From Shewanella electrodiphila (lineage in GTDB: Bacteria; Pseudomonadota; Gammaproteobacteria; Enterobacterales; Shewanellaceae), in assembly GCF_023283985.1 (NCBI RefSeq), contig NZ_JAKIKU010000016.1:1-64000 (forward strand): 64,000 nucleotides of DNA. The letters are read 5' to 3'. Positions 1-7,767 of the stretch are shown here, piece after piece. The position numbers and the translations under genes are program-made. Within the stretch, counting starts at the first letter, position 1. Each line of letters begins with the position of its first letter. The notes below the pieces were generated by a model. It was not told the origin of the DNA, searched no databases, and worked only from the letters and a program-made list of their open reading frames with translations.

Positions 1-36
1 CTGCATTAGGAAGATGGTTGTGATCTTAAATTCGAT

Positions 37-110
37 GCTAAGAGACGGTGTTTTGTGGGAAGCGCCAAAAGCTTAAAATTAACTATTGACGCCATAGTCT
101 CTTGTTAGGC
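37..110 (-). other. attC-like recombination site (integron cassette boundary), imperfect
   Basis: The core site GTTAGGC is at 104-110. The arms AGAGAC (41-46) and GTCTCT (97-102) are complementary, and GGTG (47-50) pairs with CGCC (90-93) through one wobble, giving the folded arm of an attC site. The outer core on the left (GCTAA, 37-41) is degenerate. The site lies just past the natural end of the first cassette gene, whose frame closes on a TAA inside the core, as the neighbouring cassette does. It could be the terminal, decayed attC of the array. Confidence 0.5.
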
Positions 111-206
111 ATTTGGTAATTTAAACGGAAAAGTTGATTTACATTTATGACATTCAACATGTGTATATTTATGCAACTCCCGCTTATCCATTCTAAGTAG
201 TTCATT
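105..206 (-). pseudogene. In-frame zinc-ribbon tail of the cassette gene beyond a UGA codon
   Basis: Reading through the TGA at 207-209 in the same frame gives 33 more codons, ending on the TAA that forms part of the attC core (105-107). The tail contains C-H-K-C followed by K-S-T-F-P-F. With the upstream C-P-N it would make C-x2-(UGA)-x18-C-x2-C, a typical zinc ribbon with UGA exactly where the second cysteine belongs. The neighbouring cassette gene also ends on the attC TAA, so this is probably the ancestral C-terminus. A one-base change from TGC or TGT to TGA is the simplest explanation; selenocysteine or readthrough is possible but I see no clear SECIS hairpin. Confidence 0.6.
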
Positions 207-887
207 TCAGTTTGGGCAATTACCCGAAACTTCATTTGGGTTTCCGCCAAAACTAATAGACCCTCCAGCACCAAAACCTATGCCGCTACCCTGAACTGAA
301 ATAGGCCCTTGAGTCGTAATCCCTTGCATTGAAACACCACCGAGATTTCCCTGAAAAGTTGTGCCATCAACAAAGTTTTTACTATTTCCTGTTGCATGTA
401 GATGCGTTTTTTCAGAGTTTACCGTTGAATCTTGGATTACATTAGTACTTCCATCTTTTGCTACGAAAGCTGAAATATCAGCATGAACAATACTATTACG
501 TAATTCTTGATAACTGTGATCTTCAGTTAAAACGGTGAACTCTTTTTGACTCTTACTAAGTGAAGCTATAAATTGTTTTGTTTTAGCCTCAAGCTCAGGG
601 AACGATTCAATAGTTTTAGCAATTTCTTGAATAGCCTCCTCTAGCGTACCGACTTTACCAACTAACTCATTAGCTTTAGAAATTTCAGCCCAAAGTTCTT
701 CCAGTTGTGAATTAAAGGCTTTATCGCCAAGATGACGATCTAATGCCATTCCTGCTTGTTGAATTCCAGGGATTGGCAACATGCTTAAACAAAAACCAAG
801 AAACCTCATCGGTTCTTTGATTCCGTGTTTTTCCCACATCTTTCTAATGCTATTTGATGCTACTTCAATTGATTTATTATCACTCAA
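207..887 (-). CDS. Cassette-encoded hypothetical protein, helical N-half and Gly/Gln-rich C-half
   Basis: The product is 226 residues up to a TGA stop and I do not recognise a family. Residues about 1-130 look helical and include a hydrophobic stretch (FLGFCLSMLPIPG, about 29-41) followed by Leu/Glu/Lys-rich, probably coiled-coil segments. Residues about 140-220 are low in charge and rich in Gly, Ser, Gln and Thr, with short repeats (MQGITTQG, VQGSG, GFGAGG, SISFGG) suggesting beta-strand or amyloid-like structure. The last residues before the stop are N-C-P-N. The frame then continues open for 33 codons (see the 105-206 entry), so the stop may be a nonsense mutation or a recoded codon. The gene is bounded by attC-like sites at 37-110 and 907-1006, as expected for a mobile cassette. 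No integrase lies nearby. Confidence 0.7.
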   Translation of the reverse strand: MSDNKSIEVASNSIRKMWEKHGIKEPMRFLGFCLSMLPIPGIQQAGMALDRHLGDKAFNSQLEELWAEISKANELVGKVGTLEEAIQEIAKTIESFPELEAKTKQFIASLSKSQKEFTVLTEDHSYQELRNSIVHADISAFVAKDGSTNVIQDSTVNSEKTHLHATGNSKNFVDGTTFQGNLGGVSMQGITTQGPISVQGSGIGFGAGGSISFGGNPNEVSGNCPN

Positions 888-906
888 CTCTCAGATTCCT
901 CTTGAT

Positions 907-1006
907 GCCTAACGCCCACTTAAGCGGACAAAAATTGATGGCTATAATTTTGTGAGGAACGAACAATAGCCAACTGTTTTTGTTCCGTTTAAAGTGCTTG
1001 TTAGGC
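907..1006 (-). other. attC site (59-base element) between two cassettes
   Basis: This is a 100-bp imperfect palindrome starting GCCTAAC (907-913) and ending GTTAGGC (1000-1006). The arms continue as GCCCACTTAAGCGG against CCGTTTAAAGTGC. An inner pair GGCTAT (940-945) and ATAGCC (966-971) closes the fold. Core sequence, length and location between two same-strand genes match integron attC sites. The stop codon of the adjacent PIN gene lies within the core. Confidence 0.85.
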
Positions 1007-1759
1007 TCGTGGTAATTTAAGATTGAGCAGTTCTTCTGGAGACACCACTTTAATTTCATACTTTTGACTAACTTTAGTCAGGTTAGTGGCGCTAAAAATC
1101 GAATTTACCCCAGCACCGCTAGCTTTGTCGTTGGTACAGAAATAGTCAATGCCATAACCATAATGAGCCGCTATTGCATCGCCATCAACCCACTCTGCAA
1201 TATCTTTAGCAAACTTCTTATTTGTTAGGTTGGTATCATTTGTAGTTTTCTCCACCATGCCATAACCCGCGTTTTCCTCGATATTAGTATCTAACTTCCC
1301 CTTTCCTGCCCCCAAACTCTCAATATAGCGTGCAACTTCAAATGTTCTAGCCAAGCGTTCTTTTAATGGATAATTAATATCCTTAGCAGCGCAGTCTGCT
1401 GAAGCATCAATTCCATGACTACCAATTCTTGGGGTTCTTATAAATTTGAAACCAATTTTTAGGGCTTTAGGAATATTAATTTTTAAATAATCAGACAACT
1501 CTGGTGGTGGAGTACCTACAGTCACGTTTGGTTCTTCATCACCGACTTGGATAGAAATCGTAGCCTTAAAACCACGTATATGTGCTTTTCTATCTTGTTT
1601 TGGAATAGTTTCTAATGAAACTATTCCTTCAAAAAAATATGGGACAATTTCATTATTATTAATTAAATCATATATTTTTTGGTACACAGGAGAAGCACCA
1701 CGCTTTGTATCGTCTACGACACTTTCCCACACATTTGAATCGAATGTCACAGATATCAT
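1001..1759 (-). CDS. PIN-domain protein (integron cassette)
   Basis: The protein has 252 residues and a PIN-nuclease-like layout. The N-terminal acidic motif is V-T-F-D-S-N-V-W (Asp7). A conserved Glu follows in a VSLET context near residue 50. The C-terminal acidic cluster W-V-D-G-D-A-I-A-A-H (about 190-199) leads to Y-F-C-T-N-D (about 206-211), the usual strand carrying the last PIN aspartate. PIN proteins are Mg-dependent ribonucleases. This one is about twice the length of VapC toxins because of a central insertion (about 60-180), and no antitoxin-like gene is adjacent, so a VapBC assignment is not justified. The stop TAA is embedded in the attC core (1000-1006). It may be a defence or regulatory RNase; the activity is inferred. 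Confidence 0.7.
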   Translation of the reverse strand: MISVTFDSNVWESVVDDTKRGASPVYQKIYDLINNNEIVPYFFEGIVSLETIPKQDRKAHIRGFKATISIQVGDEEPNVTVGTPPPELSDYLKINIPKALKIGFKFIRTPRIGSHGIDASADCAAKDINYPLKERLARTFEVARYIESLGAGKGKLDTNIEENAGYGMVEKTTNDTNLTNKKFAKDIAEWVDGDAIAAHYGYGIDYFCTNDKASGAGVNSIFSATNLTKVSQKYEIKVVSPEELLNLKLPRA

Positions 1760-1787
1760 TACAACTCCGGTTAATGATGATAATAGA

Positions 1788-1794
1788 GCCTAAC
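1788..1794 (-). other. Integron core site at the start of the cassette array (attI or decayed attC)
   Basis: GCCTAAC on the plus strand reads GTTAGGC on the strand of the cassette genes, 29 bp upstream of the PIN gene start. This marks the 5' boundary of that cassette. No clean partner core follows within 130 bp (only a degenerate CCTAGGC at 1825-1831), so it is either an attI-type site or a truncated attC. No intI gene lies to its right. Confidence 0.5.
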
Positions 1795-2183
1795 AGCTTA
1801 TTAGCGAGAATTCCGATAAACACCCCTAGGCTACTTACCAACACTTAATCACTTTTCAGCTTAATTTATTAATAATTTTAATAACTTAACAGCCATCAAA
1901 ATTTAAATCAATCGACTAAATAGTGGATAAAACCGAGAATTGAGATAACCGAGAATTATTTTGGGTCGTTATGTAAATATCCATATTAAAAAAGTTATTC
2001 ATTTTCATAAACTTAAGGCGTAATGATAATAGAAAGTGAGCATTTTCTTGTTTACATAACGAGAAGCAAAGTTTGCATTTATGTGATACGGATATGTATT
2101 TGATAATTCACTATAATACACTGAAAAGCAGTAGGTTCTGACAATGTGCAGGTAAGTTAAATGACCAATTTCGTTGCTTATTT
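1795..2183. other. Non-coding AT-rich stretch flanking the cassette array
   Basis: There is no convincing gene here. A 60-codon frame at 2005-2187 lacks a good ribosome-binding site and resembles no protein. No integrase, tRNA or strong promoter is visible. Confidence 0.5.
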
Positions 2184-2225
2184 CCACCTATATATTCCCA
2201 CCTATATATTCCCACCTATTCATTT
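2184..2225. repeat. Three copies of a 14-bp tandem repeat
   Basis: The unit CCACCTATATATTC occurs at 2184-2197 and 2198-2211, with a third, diverged copy at 2212-2225. It lies just beyond the terminator of the molybdenum hydroxylase operon. Confidence 0.85.
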
Positions 2226-2229
2226 CCAG

Positions 2230-2262
2230 AAAAAATGCCCAAGCTATAACCTAGCTTGGGCA
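2230..2262 (-). terminator. Rho-independent terminator of the iorAB operon
   Basis: The stem TGCCCAAGCTA / TAGCTTGGGCA (2236-2262) is followed on the minus strand by a run of T, 24 bp after the iorB stop. Confidence 0.85.
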
Positions 2263-2286
2263 TTGATATTACTTTAAATGTTGGAA

Positions 2287-4530
2287 CTACATTTTCAGGA
2301 CTTTACTCAGTGGTAAATCACGATAACGTTTGCCTGAGGCAGCAAATATGGCATTGGTTAAACTCGGTGCCACGGGTGGCACGCCGGGTTCGCCCACGCC
2401 TGCAGGTTTTGCATCTGACTCGACAATAATGGTTTCGATTTCAGGTGACTGGCCGATGCGTAGCAGTGGATAGTTATGGAAATTAGATTGCTCGACTTTA
2501 CCGTCTTTATAACTAATTTCGCCCATCATCGCCAAGCTTAAGCCGAATATGATGGCGCCTTCGGTTTGCGAATGTACCCTATCTGGGTTGACCACAGTAC
2601 CTGCGTCAATCGCGGCAATGCTTTTTAATACAGTCAACTTATCGCCGTCCATTTCAACTAATGTGGCTACTGCAACATAACTGACAAAGCTACGATGTAC
2701 TGCAAAGCCCCAACCTTGATTGGCTTGGATTTTAGGCTGTTTTGCCATGGCCTTTTCTACTGCGTCAATCACGCTTAAATAGCGGCCGATATCAATAGGA
2801 AAATCCTCTAAGGTTTCACCATAGTTACCGTATTTCACCACTTGGTTTTCAAGCTTTTCATGTCGCGGTTTGCCCAGCAGCTCACGCCACATGCTAATAC
2901 AGGGTTTACCTGCATTTACTGCAAGCTCATCGACAAAGCTGCCGACACCAAAGCCATGCTGAATATTACACACTGAGCGCATCCAACCGATTCGTGAATG
3001 GGCAGTGGCTTTGACTGATTCAAGCTGAATTTGGCTTAAATTAAACGGCATATCAGAAAAGCCAAGGTCTAACTCCCCTGCTGATGGCATATCAACGCCT
3101 TCGGCAAAGGTTGAACTAATCGATGGGAAACCTGTGCGGGCAAGTAACGCCGTTGGCGCTTTATTGCCATCTAACTTAGCTTGGTAATGCTGCGCACTAA
3201 TAGCATGGTAGTAACCGTTTTGAATTTCATCTTCGCGGCTCCATAGCAGTTTGACTGGTTTAGCGATTTTCTGTGATAACCACGCTGCCTCGGCGCTAAA
3301 GTCAGGTTTTGACTTGCGGCCAAAACCACCACCTAGCAAGGTGACATTCACTTTCACTTGCTCGTCTTTTAAGCCTAAAACCCCAGCAACATTTTTCTGG
3401 GTGCTTTGCGGTGTTTGAGTTGATGCCCAAATTTCGCAGCCGTCTTTAGTCACTGATGCAGCAGCCGCTGGCGGCTCCATCATGGCATGGGTCAAATACG
3501 GCACGGTATAAACTGCTGATAAACTATTATCGTCACTCCAGTCACTGACTGATTCGCCCAATTGACGAATAACCGTACCTGACTCACCGACGCGTTTAAC
3601 AAGCGCAGCTAAATCTGTATCCGAGTCATATTGACTGTTTGCAGAGTCTGTCCAGGTGATTTTTAGTGCTTTACGGCCTTGCAGCGCACTCCAGCTATTA
3701 GTAGCAATAACCGCAACACCACCAAGGGGCTGAAATAACGGCGCACCTTTTGATATCGGAATTTGAATCACATCCAATACCCCTGCCACTTTGCGAGCAG
3801 CGCTATCATCTAAAGTCGCTACATCACTGCCCAATACTGGCGGTCGAGTAATTGAGGCGTGTACCATACCTGCTACTTTTACATCAAAACCATATTCAGC
3901 TTTGCCGTTAAGCATAACGTCCATATCTACGATGGTGGGCGATTTTCCGATATGAGTAAATTTCGACGCTGGCTTTAACGCCACGCTATCAAGTGCTGGT
4001 GTTGTAAGTGCTGAGGCTGCAATGGCAAGCTCGCCAAATGACAGGCTTTTACCATTAGTTTTATGATGAATTTTACCTGCTTTGGCATACACATCTGCCG
4101 GTGACACTTGCCACTGGTTAGCGGCTGCTTGCTCTAGCATGCTTCTTGCTGTTGCGCCCATTTGACGCATTTTTTGATAATGCTTACGGATACTGCGGCT
4201 ACCATCGGTGTTTTGACTGCCATATTGCTCGTCAGCCAAACCTTGAACCACAACGATTTGATCCCACTCAGCTTCTAGCTCATCGGCTAAGACTTGTGGC
4301 ACACCTGTTCTAATACCTTGACCCATTTCAGAGCGGTGACAGGTTAAATACACCTTATTGTCTTCACCAATGGCGATAAAGATGTTCAGCTGCGCTTGCT
4401 TGCCTTGAGCAATTGCCATGGGACTCCACGCTAAGCCAGATGCGCCTAAGGCTAAGCCTCCGCCCACTGCGCCAAACAGTTTTAGCACGTTACGACGGCT
4501 AATGTTTTCAACTGCGGTAAATGTGGTCAT
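2287..4530 (-). CDS. iorB: Molybdopterin-binding large subunit, isoquinoline 1-oxidoreductase-type (IorB-like)
   Basis: This 747-residue protein is the catalytic subunit of a xanthine-oxidase-family molybdenum hydroxylase, which hydroxylates N-heterocycles or aldehydes. A twin-arginine signal, S-R-R-N-V-L-K (11-17), followed by a hydrophobic Gly/Ala/Leu segment predicts folded export with its partner. The molybdopterin motif G-G-G-F-G-R-K lies near residue 400 and the C-terminal G-V-G-E-P-G-V-P-P carries the conserved catalytic Glu. It lacks its own FeS domain, which the adjacent iorA supplies 2 bp upstream. IorB enzymes use the cytosine dinucleotide form of the cofactor, fitting the mocA-like gene in the operon. 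The substrate cannot be read from sequence. Confidence 0.88.
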   Translation of the reverse strand: MTTFTAVENISRRNVLKLFGAVGGGLALGASGLAWSPMAIAQGKQAQLNIFIAIGEDNKVYLTCHRSEMGQGIRTGVPQVLADELEAEWDQIVVVQGLADEQYGSQNTDGSRSIRKHYQKMRQMGATARSMLEQAAANQWQVSPADVYAKAGKIHHKTNGKSLSFGELAIAASALTTPALDSVALKPASKFTHIGKSPTIVDMDVMLNGKAEYGFDVKVAGMVHASITRPPVLGSDVATLDDSAARKVAGVLDVIQIPISKGAPLFQPLGGVAVIATNSWSALQGRKALKITWTDSANSQYDSDTDLAALVKRVGESGTVIRQLGESVSDWSDDNSLSAVYTVPYLTHAMMEPPAAAASVTKDGCEIWASTQTPQSTQKNVAGVLGLKDEQVKVNVTLLGGGFGRKSKPDFSAEAAWLSQKIAKPVKLLWSREDEIQNGYYHAISAQHYQAKLDGNKAPTALLARTGFPSISSTFAEGVDMPSAGELDLGFSDMPFNLSQIQLESVKATAHSRIGWMRSVCNIQHGFGVGSFVDELAVNAGKPCISMWRELLGKPRHEKLENQVVKYGNYGETLEDFPIDIGRYLSVIDAVEKAMAKQPKIQANQGWGFAVHRSFVSYVAVATLVEMDGDKLTVLKSIAAIDAGTVVNPDRVHSQTEGAIIFGLSLAMMGEISYKDGKVEQSNFHNYPLLRIGQSPEIETIIVESDAKPAGVGEPGVPPVAPSLTNAIFAASGKRYRDLPLSKVLKM

Positions 4531-4532
4531 GG

Positions 4533-5000
4533 TTATGCCTCCACTTTACTGTTTTCAGCAGCGGTATTAATTGCAGCTTTTATGCGAGGGTAAGTGCCAC
4601 AGCGGCAAATATTACCCGACATGGCATCATCAATTTGCGCTTCAGACGGTTTGGCTGTGGTGTTAAGTAACGCAGCCGCAGACATAAGTTGTCCTGCTTG
4701 GCAGTAGCCACATTGCGGTACGTTATGTTTCTCCCACGCGGCTTTTAGCTTATCGGCTTCAAGCCCTTCAATGGTCGTTACTGACTTACCCGCCGCTTGT
4801 TTTATGCTGGTTAAGCAGCCGCGAACTGGCGCACCATCAATGTGGACGGTACACGCGCCGCAAAGGCCTGCACCGCAACCATATTTGGTACCTGTTAAAC
4901 CTAAAATATCTCGCAGCGCCCATAAAATTGGCATGTTTGGATCTGCATCTAAGGTGAAGCTTTTACCGTTCACTTCAAGTGTTTGCGTTTGTTGCGTCAT
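4533..5000 (-). CDS. iorA: [2Fe-2S] small subunit of the molybdenum hydroxylase (IorA-like)
   Basis: The product (155 residues from the preferred start) has two [2Fe-2S] clusters. The plant-ferredoxin-type ligands are in C-G-C-G-A-G-L-C-G-A-C, and the second cluster is C-G-Y-C-Q-A-G-Q with C-R-C-G-T-Y-P-R-I. It passes electrons from the molybdenum site of IorB to an external acceptor. The ATG at 4998-5000 is preferred over the GTG directly before it, because AAGGAG sits 6 nt upstream of the ATG and only 3 nt from the GTG. It has no signal peptide and is probably co-exported with the TAT-bearing IorB. The gap to the mocA-like stop is 3 bp. Confidence 0.9.
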   Translation of the reverse strand: MTQQTQTLEVNGKSFTLDADPNMPILWALRDILGLTGTKYGCGAGLCGACTVHIDGAPVRGCLTSIKQAAGKSVTTIEGLEADKLKAAWEKHNVPQCGYCQAGQLMSAAALLNTTAKPSEAQIDDAMSGNICRCGTYPRIKAAINTAAENSKVEA

Positions 5001-5003
5001 CAC

Positions 5004-5660
5004 TTACTCCTTGTTGGCCAACCACCAGCTAAGATCGGCTTGGGTATCTATATCAATGGCGGCTTGCTCTAACGGAAGTACAGCCAAGGTTTGATTAGTT
5101 AAATGTTGTTTTAATAGTTTTTTAGCCCCAGCATCACCTTCGAGCTGCTGAAGGGCATCAAAGTCTTCAGCTACAAATATCGCAGGTACACCTGGGTTTT
5201 GTTGATAATAAGCCGCGGTGGTTTGACCAAAAAGGCAAAACACACGGTATAGGCTTAAATAATGTAATTGGGAAACAGCCACTTGATCTGCAAGGCTTAA
5301 CAACAGAGCATCGGCTTTTTCGGCTTGGGCATATTTTGCCGCCATGGCAACCGAACTGGCGATGCCCGATTGCCAGTCTTTATTGATGAGTATCGGTGTA
5401 TTCATTGGCACTAATGGCGATAACACATCGATATGTCCGCCTAAGATAACGCAAGGTTTACCAATATCTATTTGCTCAGCCGCCTGGGTTAATTCCAATA
5501 GGCTGTGAGTCAGTAGACTGTGGGGGTTAGCTTGTGGGTCTGGGTCATTCACTTCTGGGCCTGATACTATGGCAGCAAGCTTTGCACCATCAAATCGTGT
5601 GCTTTGACCTGCAGCCAACATCACGCTGACCACTTTAGGGGGCTTAGATAAAAACGTCAC
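5004..5660 (-). CDS. mocA: Molybdenum cofactor nucleotidyltransferase, MocA/MobA-like
   Basis: The protein has 218 residues of the NTP-transferase fold. The N-terminal signature M-L-A-A-G-Q-S-T-R-F-x3-K-L binds the nucleotide phosphates, and a central L-L-S-L-A-D-Q-V matches the usual metal-binding Asp strand. MocA transfers CMP to molybdopterin to make the MCD cofactor used by IorB-type enzymes. An insertion around residues 35-50 (Asn/Pro-rich) is unusual. Translation starts at a GTG that overlaps the TAG stop of the XdhC-like gene by one base, implying translational coupling. CTP rather than GTP specificity is inferred from context. Confidence 0.82.
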   Translation of the reverse strand: MTFLSKPPKVVSVMLAAGQSTRFDGAKLAAIVSGPEVNDPDPQANPHSLLTHSLLELTQAAEQIDIGKPCVILGGHIDVLSPLVPMNTPILINKDWQSGIASSVAMAAKYAQAEKADALLLSLADQVAVSQLHYLSLYRVFCLFGQTTAAYYQQNPGVPAIFVAEDFDALQQLEGDAGAKKLLKQHLTNQTLAVLPLEQAAIDIDTQADLSWWLANKE

Positions 5661-6778
5661 TAGGACATCACCTTATCTAAACGACTCAATTCTGCCTGCT
5701 TGCCAATGCGGTGGTGTAACACGCCATGGCACTGAGATAAAATACTTAACGCCACAGAACTAGGCAGTTCACCGCCCAGTGCAAGCCCTGCAGGCGCTGA
5801 AAAGAAACCACTGAAATCTTGCTCTGTTAACTCAGCTAAGCCAAACACTTTATCCCGCCTATGCCCTGGACCTAACAATGCAATGTAATCAATATTGGTA
5901 GGCTGCAGGGTTTTAAGGGCCTCGCAGTCGAGGTCTAAGTTATGGTTCATCACCACTGCAGCATCGAGTTGAGTTAGCTCTTCTGTTTTCAATTGAGTAA
6001 GCGGTGTTTTATTGATTTTTGCCGCAGGAAAGTCATAGCTTCGCGCATAGGCGGAGCGACTATCGAATACGGTAATTTTCCAATCAAGCTCGGCAGCGAT
6101 TGCGGCTAACGGCTGAGCATCTAAACCGCCACCAAATATCCCCAGATGATAAGGCGCTCTCACAGGGACAGATAAATAATCTTGCCCATCTAATGATATC
6201 CGCTTTGTTATCTGTTTAGCACTCTGTTTCGTGAGCTGTTTCGTGAGCTGTTTCGTGACCTGCTTAGCGCTCTGTTTAGTGACCTGCTGTGCTTTTGAGG
6301 AGGGTTCGAAACTGTCATGTTTAGCAGCATCAGAGGCGATAAATTTACCTGACATTTCTCCTGCATGACTCTTGTTGCCATGCAGAGATAATTGATAATG
6401 CCCCTGATTACCGCGCGTAAGCTGCTGATGAAGTTCTGGCAAGCCAAGGTATTGGTTATCTGCCAGTAATGGCACCATCATGATATTAACAAGCCCACCA
6501 CAACCGAGTTGGTAACTCGTATCGTTTTCATCAGTAGCATCGTAGGTGATATGAGCAATACGTTGAGTTTGAATTGCATCTTGAGCATGACGACGTAAAT
6601 CTGCCTCTAAACAGCCACCACTAAGCATTCCCAACGTTTTACCGAGTGGGTCAAACAACATGATAGCGCCCGCTTTGCGATAAGATGAACCTTCAACTGA
6701 CGTGATGACAGCTAACGCCCATTCCAATTGCGGTTTTTCAGCCCATGAGTCGAGTAATGAAAGTAAGTGATGCGCCAT
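5660..6778 (-). CDS. xdhC: XdhC/CoxF-family molybdenum cofactor insertion protein with a Lys/Gln repeat insert
   Basis: The protein (372 residues) is first in the operon. The N-terminal XdhC_CoxI domain shows G-S-S-Y-R-K-A-G-A and L-S-G-G-C-L-E-A-D-L. The C-terminal Rossmann domain shows L-G-I-F-G-G-G-L-D-A and ends with P-A-G-L-A-L-G-G. XdhC binds molybdopterin, promotes its sulfuration and delivers it to the apo-enzyme. Between the domains, about residues 162-192, there is an insert of K-Q-x-T/A-K-Q repeats encoded by roughly 12-bp DNA units (6210-6290). This looks like a recent slippage expansion in a linker and should not disturb the folds. Confidence 0.88.
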   Translation of the reverse strand: MAHHLLSLLDSWAEKPQLEWALAVITSVEGSSYRKAGAIMLFDPLGKTLGMLSGGCLEADLRRHAQDAIQTQRIAHITYDATDENDTSYQLGCGGLVNIMMVPLLADNQYLGLPELHQQLTRGNQGHYQLSLHGNKSHAGEMSGKFIASDAAKHDSFEPSSKAQQVTKQSAKQVTKQLTKQLTKQSAKQITKRISLDGQDYLSVPVRAPYHLGIFGGGLDAQPLAAIAAELDWKITVFDSRSAYARSYDFPAAKINKTPLTQLKTEELTQLDAAVVMNHNLDLDCEALKTLQPTNIDYIALLGPGHRRDKVFGLAELTEQDFSGFFSAPAGLALGGELPSSVALSILSQCHGVLHHRIGKQAELSRLDKVMS

Positions 6779-7122
6779 AGTCCCTGCCTGCTAAATCAGT
6801 CCATAATTCACTTCTGTAGCAGCAATTTGTCCAGAGGGAGCATCAAATCGTTACCCAGTCGTAGCCCTCACATTTCAGCGAGGCTCAACATAAGCTAACA
6901 AAGGATGTCAATAATGCAAAGATTACTGGGAATTTAATGCTGTAACTCGAGGTGATATATCAATATAACTTGCCAGCGAGTCAAGCTACTCGCTGGTTTG
7001 CTAATATACGAAGGAAAGGATAAAAAATGTAACTGTTTATGCGAAACTGACTCGGTTGAACAAACTGTCTTAAGCGACTTTAATGTAAGCGGCTTTAATA
7101 AAAGCCAGTTTAATGTAAGCGA
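6779..7122. other. Intergenic region upstream of the XdhC-like operon
   Basis: No gene is supported in these 344 bp. It should hold the operon promoter, but I see no confident -35/-10 pair. Near the right end the segment TTTAATGTAAGCG occurs twice (about 7080 and 7110), around a weak GGCTTT/AAAGCC hairpin (7091-7106). Confidence 0.4.
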
Positions 7123-7767
7123 TTAGGCCAACAACTGATCAGCAACAAATGGATTATGCTGACGCTCTTCTTCAAATGTCGACATTGGGCCATGTCCGGG
7201 AATAAAGTTAACTTTCTCTCCTAATGGCCACAATTTTTGAGTAATTGAATTAATCAGTTGCTTATGATCAGACTGCGGGAAATCAGTGCGACCTATTGAG
7301 CTTCTAAACAAAACATCCCCTACCCAAGCAATTTGTGACTCAGACGAATGAAATACAATGTGTCCTGGTGTGTGTCCTGGGCAATGCAGCACTGATAACG
7401 TTTGCTCACCGACAGTGACATTATCACCTTCATTTAAATATTGCGTCGGCTCAAACGAGTCAATGTGCGGAAATCCGAAGTTTTGGCTCTGTTTAGCCAA
7501 ACCTTCTAACCAAAACTTGTCAGCCACGTGAGGGCCGATAATAGGAATATTAAGTTGATTAGCGAGAGTTTTAGCTCCGCCAACATGGTCAATATGACCA
7601 TGGGTTAATAAAATCTTTTCTAATTTTAAGCCTAACTTACTGACTTCAGATACGATTCTGTCAATATCTCCGCCAGGATCAACCACTGCTGCAAGTTTGG
7701 TTTTGTCACACCAAATCACACTACAATTTTGCTGGAACGGGGTGACTGGAATGATTTGATATTTCAT
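7123..7767 (-). CDS. ycbL: Metallo-beta-lactamase-fold hydrolase, YcbL/glyoxalase II-like
   Basis: The protein is 214 residues, close to E. coli YcbL. The di-zinc motif T-H-G-H-I-D-H-V-G-G is near residue 55, followed by H-C-P-G-H-T-P-G-H and G-D-V-L-F-R-S-S-I-G-R-T-D. A final I-P-G-H-G-P supplies the last His ligand. The family hydrolyses thioesters such as S-lactoylglutathione (type II glyoxalase activity). It stands alone on the minus strand. Confidence 0.85.
   Translation of the reverse strand: MKYQIIPVTPFQQNCSVIWCDKTKLAAVVDPGGDIDRIVSEVSKLGLKLEKILLTHGHIDHVGGAKTLANQLNIPIIGPHVADKFWLEGLAKQSQNFGFPHIDSFEPTQYLNEGDNVTVGEQTLSVLHCPGHTPGHIVFHSSESQIAWVGDVLFRSSIGRTDFPQSDHKQLINSITQKLWPLGEKVNFIPGHGPMSTFEEERQHNPFVADQLLA

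Noticed and set aside
207..209. Selenocysteine codon
   Set aside because: UGA sits at a cysteine position, but no convincing SECIS hairpin follows within 40 nt and zinc ribbons do not need Sec. Kept only as an open alternative.
83..274. 63-codon minus-strand frame across the end of the first cassette gene
   Set aside because: It is in a different frame from the zinc-ribbon tail, reads through the attC core without using its TAA, and resembles no protein.
2005..2187. 60-codon frame in the region between cassettes and iorB
   Set aside because: No ribosome-binding site, composition typical of AT-rich non-coding DNA, and overlap with the 14-bp repeats.
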